NCBI GenBank assembly: GCA_032111745.1
Contig: JAULUH010000240.1
Location: 1-8,831, forward strand
Source: JAULUH01 sp032111745
Lineage (GTDB): Bacteria > Chloroflexota > Anaerolineae > JAAEKA01
DNA length: 8,831 nucleotides
Direction: 5' to 3'
Part shown: positions 1-5,058 of the stretch, piece by piece
Layout of the letters: each line of letters opens with the position of its first letter
Position numbering within the stretch: the first letter of the stretch is position 1
Notes under the pieces: model-generated
Databases searched by the model: none
Seen by the model: only the letters and a program-made list of their open reading frames with translations
What the model was told of the DNA's origin: nothing
Made by a program: the position numbers and the translations under genes

Positions 1-367
1 CAGCGCCCATGACGGCGATGTACTGCATGAACACCGCCAGGTTGTCGGCGCCAGCGGCGCGGGTCAGGAGCGCGGCGTGCTCGGCGGGCAATGTGAAAAT
101 CCCGGTCGTAGGATCGACCTCCACCAGCCGGCCGGTGGCCACGGCTCCCAGCCATTCGCGCACGTAGCGTTCATTCAGCCCGGCCGCGGCCGCGATCTCC
201 TGGGGCGTCGCCGGCGGCATCTGGCTCATGGTATCAAAAAGGCCCGTGCGATGGCCGATGGAAACCATCAATCCCAGGGCACCGTCGTTGAGTGCATTGA
301 TGAAGCGGCCGGCGAAAGCCTCAGCCCTGGCTTGATCGAACTCTGTCGTCACGTTGTGGTCTGGCAT
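1..367 (-). CDS. SAM-dependent methyltransferase, N-terminal part (gene runs off the left edge)
   Basis: This reading frame stays open from an ATG at 367 to the left edge, giving 122 residues without a stop. Residues about 54-93 (TPQEIAAAAGLNERYVREWL, then a hydrophobic wing ending in TGIFTL) form a winged-helix domain. The preceding helix (LGLMVSIGHRTGLFDTM) is typical of the N-terminal dimerisation region of Rv2258c-type class I methyltransferases. The Rossmann domain that binds S-adenosylmethionine would lie beyond the window, so neither catalysis nor substrate can be judged. I chose the start at 367 because AGAGGAG at 378-384 sits 10 bases upstream; an in-frame ATG at 376 is only one or two bases from that site. 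The SRPBCC gene lies 220 bases upstream on the same strand, and no clear promoter separates them, so they may be co-transcribed. The family call is from memory of the N-terminal pattern and is fairly secure. Confidence 0.8.
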   Translation of the reverse strand, partial: MPDHNVTTEFDQARAEAFAGRFINALNDGALGLMVSIGHRTGLFDTMSQMPPATPQEIAAAAGLNERYVREWLGAVATGRLVEVDPTTGIFTLPAEHAALLTRAAGADNLAVFMQYIAVMGA

Positions 368-587
368 AGCGCACATTCTCCTCTGCTTACCCGGCGGTTC
401 GAGTCGGTACAGGTTGTCTCCATCAGTCCCATGGTCTTTCTCAGTTCAACGTATGTTCCTCCGATTTCGAGCAGGCGCAGCCGCGGCGACGGAGACGCCC
501 TGCCGTGAGCGCGGCCGCCCGCAAGGCGGGGCGGGCAGATCATCGCGGAAGGGTACGGAGGCACTGCCCCTATGTGGGAGCACGGCA
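368..587. other. Intergenic spacer between two minus-strand genes
   Basis: This 220-base gap separates the methyltransferase start from the SRPBCC stop. It holds a possible GC-rich stem (GCCCGC at 517-522 with GCGGGC at 531-536) without a T tract, and a 6-bp inverted repeat CTATGT/ACATAG (570-575 and 590-595) straddling the SRPBCC stop. I see no convincing promoter for the methyltransferase and no conserved small gene. The long ORFs that cross it on both strands look like shadows. Confidence 0.5.
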
Positions 588-1040
588 CTACATAGCGGGC
601 GGGAGGCTTTCGACGAGGTGCTTGAGCTTGGTGAGATCGGCCAGGGCTTGGCGGGCGATGCGGCGGCGCATGAAGGGGAGCATCAGGCGCACCAGGAAGG
701 TCTTGCCGGCGCCACTCCACCGGATGGTCACCTGCGTGCCCCCATCGGTAGGCAACAGGGTCGTCTCGACCCTTGCGGTCAGGGCGTCGCTGGAGACGCG
801 GGAGACGTAACGCCGGTTCGGCTCGACGCTGAGGAGCTCATCCTGCATCACGTGGCGCTTCCCGCCCTGGATGTAGTGCAGGCGGGCTACGGCGCCGGCT
901 TCCCCCCCCTTTCCCTCCACCACCTCGAAGCGCTCCAGGTCCGAGGTCCAATGCACCATCTGCGCGGGGTCGAGCATGACCGCGGTGACCGCCTCGGGTG
1001 GGCGGGAGATGAAGATGGTGGCTTGCACGATGGTCGGCAT
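588..1040 (-). CDS. SRPBCC family protein (START / polyketide-cyclase-like fold)
   Basis: This 150-residue protein begins MPTIVQATIFISRPPEAV, the usual opening of SRPBCC proteins: a beta strand, then 'I..PPE.V...L.D...M..W' (residues about 8-31). It continues with alternating beta strands (ARLHYIQG, HVMQDELLSVEPNRRYVSRV, ARVETTLLPTDGGTQVTIRW) and ends in a long amphipathic C-terminal helix (about 115-146). These proteins form a hydrophobic cavity for a small ligand or lipid; the substrate cannot be told from sequence. The open frame extends upstream to 1271, but only the ATG at 1040 has a ribosome binding site (AGAGGTG, about 5 bases upstream), and the promoter at 1114-1142 lies inside the longer frame. 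The length matches the family (about 140-160). It was probably once next to a TetR regulator, of which a stump remains. Confidence 0.82.
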   Translation of the reverse strand: MPTIVQATIFISRPPEAVTAVMLDPAQMVHWTSDLERFEVVEGKGGEAGAVARLHYIQGGKRHVMQDELLSVEPNRRYVSRVSSDALTARVETTLLPTDGGTQVTIRWSGAGKTFLVRLMLPFMRRRIARQALADLTKLKHLVESLPPAM

Positions 1041-1113
1041 CGGTACACCTCTGCGATGGCACCCAGGCCAGAGGGTCGATGGACGCTGCGAGATGAGCAG
1101 GTCAGCCAAACTC

Positions 1114-1142
1114 ATTGTAGCAGTCCCATCAGGTTCCCGCAA
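1114..1142 (-). promoter_or_regulatory. Sigma70-type promoter for the SRPBCC gene
   Basis: Read on the minus strand: TTGCGG (1142-1137), 17 bases, TACAAT (1119-1114), with an extended -10 TGC directly before the hexamer. Transcription would start near 1107, about 67 bases before the ATG at 1040. Hexamers and spacing are seen directly; activity is inferred. Confidence 0.6.
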
Positions 1143-1259
1143 GCGGGGCAGGTTGGCCGTGTTAGGCAGGCATGCGACTACTACTACTTCGACGACAAGG
1201 CGGACCTCTACACTACGATGTTGCTCTACTACATGGCGGAGGTGTTTGCGGTGCGCTAG
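1143..1259 (+). pseudogene. TetR-family regulator stump (end of DNA-binding domain only)
   Basis: The plus-strand frame ending at the TAG at 1257 reads DYYYFDDKADLYTTMLLYY from 1176. This matches the very conserved stretch of TetR regulators after the recognition helix (…YYYF.sKe.L…vl…). Just upstream in the same frame, 1143-1160 reads AGQVGR, which resembles the recognition-helix motif AGVGR, although the next few residues (VRQAC) do not fit. The frame stops 24 codons after the YYYF motif, so the whole ligand-binding domain (normally about 140 residues) is missing, as is a normal N-terminus and start with a ribosome site. I infer a decayed regulator gene. TetR genes often sit beside genes like the neighbouring SRPBCC gene, but whether it controlled that gene is unknown. 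A chance match is possible but unlikely over some 15 residues. Confidence 0.55.
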
Positions 1260-1270
1260 CAAACAAACCA

Positions 1271-1299
1271 TTGACCGTACGGCAGGCCAGTGTTAGAAT
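1271..1299 (+). promoter_or_regulatory. Strong sigma70-type promoter for the CHAT-N / DUF4760 genes
   Basis: TTGACC (1271-1276), a 17-base spacer and TAGAAT (1294-1299), with an extended -10 TGT just before the -10 hexamer. Transcription would start near 1306, about 47 bases before the GTG start at 1353. It lies 11 bases after the TetR stump's stop codon. Confidence 0.7.
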
Positions 1300-1352
1300 A
1301 GCCCGTAGCGGCAGACTGGTCGATAGCACACCGCCACGCGGAGGAGCCTTCC

Positions 1353-1757
1353 GTGACGTCTTACCTGGGCTTCGACATCGAGATCGACGAGGGTGCCGGC
1401 AGGGAGTACCGGGTATCCGTGCGCTCGCCGGCCGGCGAGGCGCGCGCCACCATGCACTTCCCCTTCGATGATCTGGTTCTGGAAAACCGGCTGCTTACCC
1501 TGCAGAATGTCCTCCTGCGCTCGGGCGGCAAGCGGCGCCTGGCCCTGAGCCAGGACGAGCTGGCAGTCCAGGAGTTCGGTAAGGCATTGTTCGACTCGAT
1601 GCTAGTGGACGACGCCCGCAGCCTGTTCTACGAGTGCCGGCGCCTGGCCGACCGGAAGGAACGGTCGCGGCCCTTGCGGGCCACCGAGCCAGCTATGGTC
1701 TACGGGTGGGTGCATCCTCGGATCCTGCATCCGCCGCAAAGTGAGCCGTACCCATGA
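1353..1757 (+). CDS. CHAT-domain protein N-terminal fragment, protease domain missing
   Basis: The 134-residue product starts at GTG 1353 behind a perfect GGAGGAG (1340-1346). Residues 4-105 match the region that precedes the caspase-like domain in many large bacterial CHAT proteins: YLGFDIEID, then SPAGEARATMHFPFDDLVLE, LLTLQNVLLRSGGKRR, VQEFGKALFDSM, and ARSLFYECRRLAD. In full-length relatives this leads into a strand and the 'LPWE.LYD' element, then the His/Cys protease domain. Here similarity fades near residue 105 (about 1665), and the last 30 residues (RATEPAMVYGWVHPRILHPP…) look unrelated. I see no continuation in the other two frames. It therefore cannot be a protease. The stop codon overlaps the next start (ATGA, 1754-1757) and the promoter and ribosome site look intact, so it may still be made, perhaps as a partner of the membrane protein. 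The family assignment is from memory. Confidence 0.7.
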   Translation: MTSYLGFDIEIDEGAGREYRVSVRSPAGEARATMHFPFDDLVLENRLLTLQNVLLRSGGKRRLALSQDELAVQEFGKALFDSMLVDDARSLFYECRRLADRKERSRPLRATEPAMVYGWVHPRILHPPQSEPYP

Positions 1758-2392
1758 ACCGCAAATGGCTAGAACGATACCCACTGACCGTCTTCCTGGT
1801 CGTCACCACCGCCGGCCTGGCGGCCTGGGTGGGCATGCTGCTCACCGTGTGGCTGTTCCTGCGCCTGCTGGGCGTCGATACCAGCTACTGGGCCATGGTC
1901 GAAGCCCTCTCGACCGCAGTCGCTGCCGCCGCCGTCCTGGGCGCCGGTTTCGTGGCCTCGCGCGAGCTGAACGAGCTCTCCGCCAGCCGCCACCTGGACG
2001 TGGCCGACCGCCTGTTCGGCGAGCTCAACTCGGCCGAGGCCATCGCCGCCCGCCGCTGGGTCTACCAGAATCTCCCCGACGACCCCGCCGAGGGCCTGAG
2101 CACCCTCACCCCCGAAGGGCAGGCCGCCGTGAAATCCGTCCTGAACTCCCTCGACCGCGTGGCCTTCCTGACCCAGGCCGACTGGATTCCCGAGGAGATG
2201 ATCATGCCCTGGATGAACCCCATGGTCGTGAAGGCCTGGGCCAAGCTGGGGCCCTACGTCGACTACAAGAGCCAACGCCGCCGCGAGCCCGAGTACTACC
2301 GCAGCGCGCGCGACCTGGCCCAGCCCTGCCTGGCCTGGCGCCGCGCCCACGTGGCGGCAGCTGAGTTCCTCTGGATTGACGATGCCCTGTAA
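1754..2392 (+). CDS. DUF4760 domain membrane protein
   Basis: This 212-residue protein has two probable transmembrane helices at about 12-42 (a long hydrophobic run, LTVFLVVTTAGLAAWVGMLL onward) and 48-70 (VEALSTAVAAAAVLGAGFVA). A cytoplasmic-looking helical domain of about 140 residues follows. That domain has the pattern I associate with DUF4760: SRHLDVADRLFGELNS, ARRWVYQNLP, VLNSLDRVAFLTQ, WIPEEMIMPWMNPMVVKAW, and a final YY…A…W segment. The function of DUF4760 is unknown. The start is ATG 1754, overlapping the previous stop by four bases, with only a weak AAAGTGAG upstream. Translation is therefore probably coupled to the CHAT fragment. This coupling is the best hint that the two products work together. 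Confidence 0.8.
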   Translation: MNRKWLERYPLTVFLVVTTAGLAAWVGMLLTVWLFLRLLGVDTSYWAMVEALSTAVAAAAVLGAGFVASRELNELSASRHLDVADRLFGELNSAEAIAARRWVYQNLPDDPAEGLSTLTPEGQAAVKSVLNSLDRVAFLTQADWIPEEMIMPWMNPMVVKAWAKLGPYVDYKSQRRREPEYYRSARDLAQPCLAWRRAHVAAAEFLWIDDAL

Positions 2393-2411
2393 CCCCCCTC
2401 TCCCTCCGTGC

Positions 2412-2434
2412 TCCGGCGCCTCCGGACCTGTTTT
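2412..2434 (+). terminator. Weak possible terminator after the DUF4760 gene
   Basis: TCCGG (2412-2416) can pair with CCGGA (2422-2426) around a 5-base loop, and TTTT follows at 2431-2434. The stem is short and the T tract brief, so termination would be partial at best. The rest of the 81-base gap is a pyrimidine-rich text with two CTCTGCG words; see findings. Confidence 0.25.
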
Positions 2435-2473
2435 CCCTCTGCGCTCTTCCCGTCTCTGCGATTCGAGGTCACG

Positions 2474-3436
2474 ATGGTTCTAGTCACAGGCGACACCGGG
2501 ATGCTGGGGAGTTTCATCGTGCGCGAGCTGCAGGGCCACGGCCGGCCGGCCAGGGTGCTGGCCCGCGCGGCCTCCGCGGAGGTCGCGCGCCAGCACGGCG
2601 TCGAGGTCGCCATTGGCGACCTGGCCGATGGCGACAGCCTGCGCCAGGCCACCCGCGGCGCCGACGCCATTATCCACGCCGCCTGCACCTTTTTCCAGCC
2701 CGAGGTCGACGTCGCCGCCATGGCCGCCCTGCTGGAGGGCTGGGATCGCGGCCCCTTCGTCTTCATCAGCAGCGTGTCGGTCTACGGCCGCTCCCTCTGG
2801 CTGCCCACCACCGAGGACCACCCCCTGAACGACGCCTCAGGCTACGGCCTGGGCAAGATCCGCTGCGAAGCGCTGCTGGCGGCGGCCGCCGCCACCCGTC
2901 ATCGCCAGGACTGGAGCACCCTGCGGACGCCCCACATCTGGGCCCCCGACCGGCGCAGCATCGCCCACGAGGCCTCGCCCGTGGGTGAGCTCTATCGCTG
3001 CGCCGCGAATGGCCAGCCCCTGGTCCTGCCCGGCGCCACCGAGGCCGAGTGGTCCACCTACGGCGACGACTGGGTGGACGCCCGCGAGCTGGCCTGGGCC
3101 GCCGTGGAGTGCCTGGACCGCCCCCTGTCCGGACCTGCCAACGCCGTCAACAGCCACTTCATCTGGCACGACTTCTGCGCCGAGCTCATCCGCCTCACCG
3201 GCAGCCGCAGCTTTATGCTACACGAACCAATGGGTAACCCCTTCTTCGCCCAGCCATGGACCTACAGCGGCGCCCGCCTGGCCCAGCGCTTGGGTTTCCG
3301 GCCGCAATACCGCTGGCGCGATACCCTGGCCGCGGCGCTGGCGCAGGCCGGCGAGGGCCCGCAGCAGGTAGGCCTACAGTTGGCCAGCGCGCCCACCATG
3401 GCGGCTCACCCTCCACTCACCGGCCCAGTTCCATAG
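2474..3436 (+). CDS. NAD(P)-dependent epimerase/dehydratase (extended SDR family)
   Basis: The 320-residue product begins MVLVTGDTGMLGSFIVREL, so the nucleotide-binding TGxxGxxG glycines are at residues 6, 9 and 12, and an aspartate (IGDLAD, about 49) follows the third strand as usual. The catalytic set is visible: serines in FISSVSVYG (about 99-105), then Tyr124 and Lys128 in the YGLGK (YxxxK) motif. Length and layout fit extended short-chain dehydrogenases acting on nucleotide sugars or similar substrates; the C-terminal substrate domain does not let me name the substrate. The frame is open to an ATG at 2408, but the start at 2474 has GAGGT four bases upstream and places the Rossmann strand at the N-terminus as in relatives. 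The last ~25 residues are low in structure and overlap the 3' end of the convergent TPR gene by 20 bases. Confidence 0.87.
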   Translation: MVLVTGDTGMLGSFIVRELQGHGRPARVLARAASAEVARQHGVEVAIGDLADGDSLRQATRGADAIIHAACTFFQPEVDVAAMAALLEGWDRGPFVFISSVSVYGRSLWLPTTEDHPLNDASGYGLGKIRCEALLAAAAATRHRQDWSTLRTPHIWAPDRRSIAHEASPVGELYRCAANGQPLVLPGATEAEWSTYGDDWVDARELAWAAVECLDRPLSGPANAVNSHFIWHDFCAELIRLTGSRSFMLHEPMGNPFFAQPWTYSGARLAQRLGFRPQYRWRDTLAAALAQAGEGPQQVGLQLASAPTMAAHPPLTGPVP

Positions 3437-4745
3437 CTTCCATCACCTGCTCCACGGCGTTCCGCAGGTCATCGGCAGGTTGCTGCGCTAGGCAGGATCT
3501 GAAATCGCCGAGCGCGCCTTCCCGGTCACCCAGTTCCCGGCGCACCAGGCCCCGATTGGCGTAAGCTAAAGCGTACTGGGGATCGAGCTCGATGGCCCGA
3601 TCGAAATCGGCGAGAGCGCGCGCCAGGTCACCCTGCTCCATACGCGCAACGCCCCGATCATTGTAAACCTCGGCCGTCAATAGATCCAACTCGATGGCCC
3701 GGCTATAATCGTCGACAGCCCCCTCCAGCAGGCCCATGTCGTGACGCGCGGCACCCCGATGGTAGTAAGCCGGGGCCAGCTTCGGGTCCAGCTTGATCGC
3801 TTTGGTGAAATCCTTTGCTGCTCCCGGGAGGTCGCCCTGGACGCGCAAAACAACACCGCGGTTCAGGTAGGCCATGGCGTGCGACGGGTCAATGGCAATA
3901 GCTCGGTTCTGGTCGTCGACGGCGCCGGCCAGGTCACCCAGCTCCGCGCGAGCGCTGCCCCGGTTGCAGTAGGCCTGGGCAGACTGCGGGTCGAGCGCAA
4001 TGGCCCGGTCGTAGTCGGCCACTGCCCCCGCCAGGTCGCCCTGGTCCTGGCGCGCACTGCCCCGGGCGTTGTAAGCCAGCGCATACCCTGGATCGAGCTC
4101 CAGGGCCCTGTCGAAATCAGCCATGGCGCCCTCGAGATCACCCTGCTCCCCACGGGCACTTCCCCGGTCGGTGTAGGTCTCGGCGGACTCTGGATTGATC
4201 TCCAGAGCCTTGTCGAAGTCGGCGATGGCGCCGGCCAGGTCGCCCTGGTAGTGGCGCACCAGGCCCCGATTCGCAATGGCTTGAGCGTACTGAGGATCGA
4301 GCGCGATGGCAAGATCGTAGTCCGCGATGCCGCCGGCCAAATCGCCCCGGTGGGAGCGGACCATGGCCCGGTTGAAGTAGGCTTCCTTGTACTGTGGGTT
4401 GAGCTCGATGGCTCTGGTGAAATCGGCTATGGCGCCATCCAGGTCGCCCAGCGGCATGCGCGCAGTACCACGGCCGTTGTATGCCTCGGGCCGTTGGGGA
4501 TCTAACTCGATCGCCCGCTCGTAGGCATTACGGGCCGCCGTGTAATCGGACTGCTCGTAAAGGGTTTGACCCTGGGCGATGTAGGTGCCCGCCGTGGCCG
4601 GCGCGGCGGCAGGTATGGGAGCAGAGGCGCACCCGACCACCATGGCCAGGGCGAGGACCCCTGACAGAATTGGCGGGATGGCTTGCAGGCCCCTACAGGT
4701 GCACCGGCCAGAGCGCCCAGTCGAGCCACTCAGATGTGTAACCAT
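3417..4745 (-). CDS. TPR-repeat lipoprotein (11 tetratricopeptide repeats)
   Basis: The 442-residue product starts at ATG 4745 behind AGGAGGG about 9 bases upstream. After a longer than usual basic N-region comes a hydrophobic segment ending in the lipobox VVGC, so Cys39 should be lipid-modified and the protein anchored outside the cytoplasmic membrane. A short Ala/Pro linker (40-52) leads to 11 consecutive TPR units of 34 residues from about 53 to 423, each with the G-D-L…A…D..RAI.LDP pattern. A 19-residue helical tail closes it. TPR arrays are protein-binding scaffolds; no enzyme domain is present. The partner is unknown; the divergent patatin gene is the nearest candidate only by position. 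The repeats match one another closely, especially units 5-7, which suggests expansion by duplication within the gene. Confidence 0.88.
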   Translation of the reverse strand: MVTHLSGSTGRSGRCTCRGLQAIPPILSGVLALAMVVGCASAPIPAAAPATAGTYIAQGQTLYEQSDYTAARNAYERAIELDPQRPEAYNGRGTARMPLGDLDGAIADFTRAIELNPQYKEAYFNRAMVRSHRGDLAGGIADYDLAIALDPQYAQAIANRGLVRHYQGDLAGAIADFDKALEINPESAETYTDRGSARGEQGDLEGAMADFDRALELDPGYALAYNARGSARQDQGDLAGAVADYDRAIALDPQSAQAYCNRGSARAELGDLAGAVDDQNRAIAIDPSHAMAYLNRGVVLRVQGDLPGAAKDFTKAIKLDPKLAPAYYHRGAARHDMGLLEGAVDDYSRAIELDLLTAEVYNDRGVARMEQGDLARALADFDRAIELDPQYALAYANRGLVRRELGDREGALGDFRSCLAQQPADDLRNAVEQVMEAMELGR

Positions 4746-4817
4746 AGCCTGATCCCTCCTGTTCGCGTGCTATGGGCCCCAGAACCTGTCTTCGGTTCAA
4801 TGCCCCGTGCCTATCTC

Positions 4818-4826
4818 ATTATAGCA
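4818..4826 (-). promoter_or_regulatory. Extended -10 promoter for the TPR lipoprotein gene
   Basis: Minus strand TGC (4826-4824) followed by a perfect TATAAT (4823-4818). No good -35 hexamer is found 16-18 bases upstream, which is acceptable for an extended -10 promoter. The start would be near 4811, giving a leader of about 65 bases before the ATG at 4745. Confidence 0.6.
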
Positions 4827-4910
4827 TGGTTTGATGCCGCACGGCGCGATGGCTTTTCCCTTGGGCCCCAGGGCAGGGACGGATGCTGGAAAAGGGCCTG
4901 GCCAACCACC

Positions 4911-4939
4911 TTGACACCATCCCCGTTCCCTCATATACC
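4911..4939 (+). promoter_or_regulatory. Sigma70-type promoter for the patatin gene
   Basis: A consensus TTGACA (4911-4916), a 17-base spacer and TATACC (4934-4939). The predicted start near 4946 leaves a leader of about 113 bases before the ATG at 5059. Confidence 0.65.
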
Positions 4940-5058
4940 GAAATCAGAGACCTCAACCAACAGGGGGACGGGCTGGTGCCCGGTGGTTTCGATGGGTGGC
5001 GCCGGGGCACCGGCCAGGCAGGCCTTGCGCCGCCTGTGGCATACAAAGGAGGGTAACC

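Larger units (their letters stand above)
4746..5058. other. Divergent intergenic region between the TPR lipoprotein and patatin genes
   Basis: These 313 bases contain the promoter of the TPR gene (minus) and that of the patatin gene (plus). The starts would be about 135 bases apart and directed away from each other, so the promoters do not overlap. The 10-base word TGGGCCCCAG, centred on the palindrome GGGCCC, occurs at 4773-4782 and again at 4862-4871, on either side of the TPR promoter. It could be an operator pair or chance. I see no small gene here. Confidence 0.5.

Noticed and set aside
349..440. Possible leader peptide before the methyltransferase (ATG in the minus-strand text upstream of 367)
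   Set aside because: It has no ribosome site and no run of regulatory codons or attenuator structure, and it reads into the methyltransferase gene out of frame.
354..1259. Long plus-strand ORF (301 codons) across the SRPBCC gene
   Set aside because: It is antisense to the SRPBCC gene, has no ribosome site, and only its last ~35 codons (the TetR stump) resemble a protein.
1041..1271. N-terminal extension of the SRPBCC frame up to 1271
   Set aside because: The extra 77 residues look non-protein-like (VEVRLVVEVVVVA, then Arg/Pro-rich), contain the probable promoter, and lack a ribosome site.
1711..1733. Direct repeat TGCATCC near the end of the CHAT fragment
   Set aside because: Seven bases repeated once in a short span is too little to claim a target-site duplication or deletion scar.
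3741..4505. 254-codon plus-strand ORF inside the TPR gene
   Set aside because: It mirrors the repeat structure of the TPR array on the opposite strand and has no start signals; it is a shadow of the repeats.
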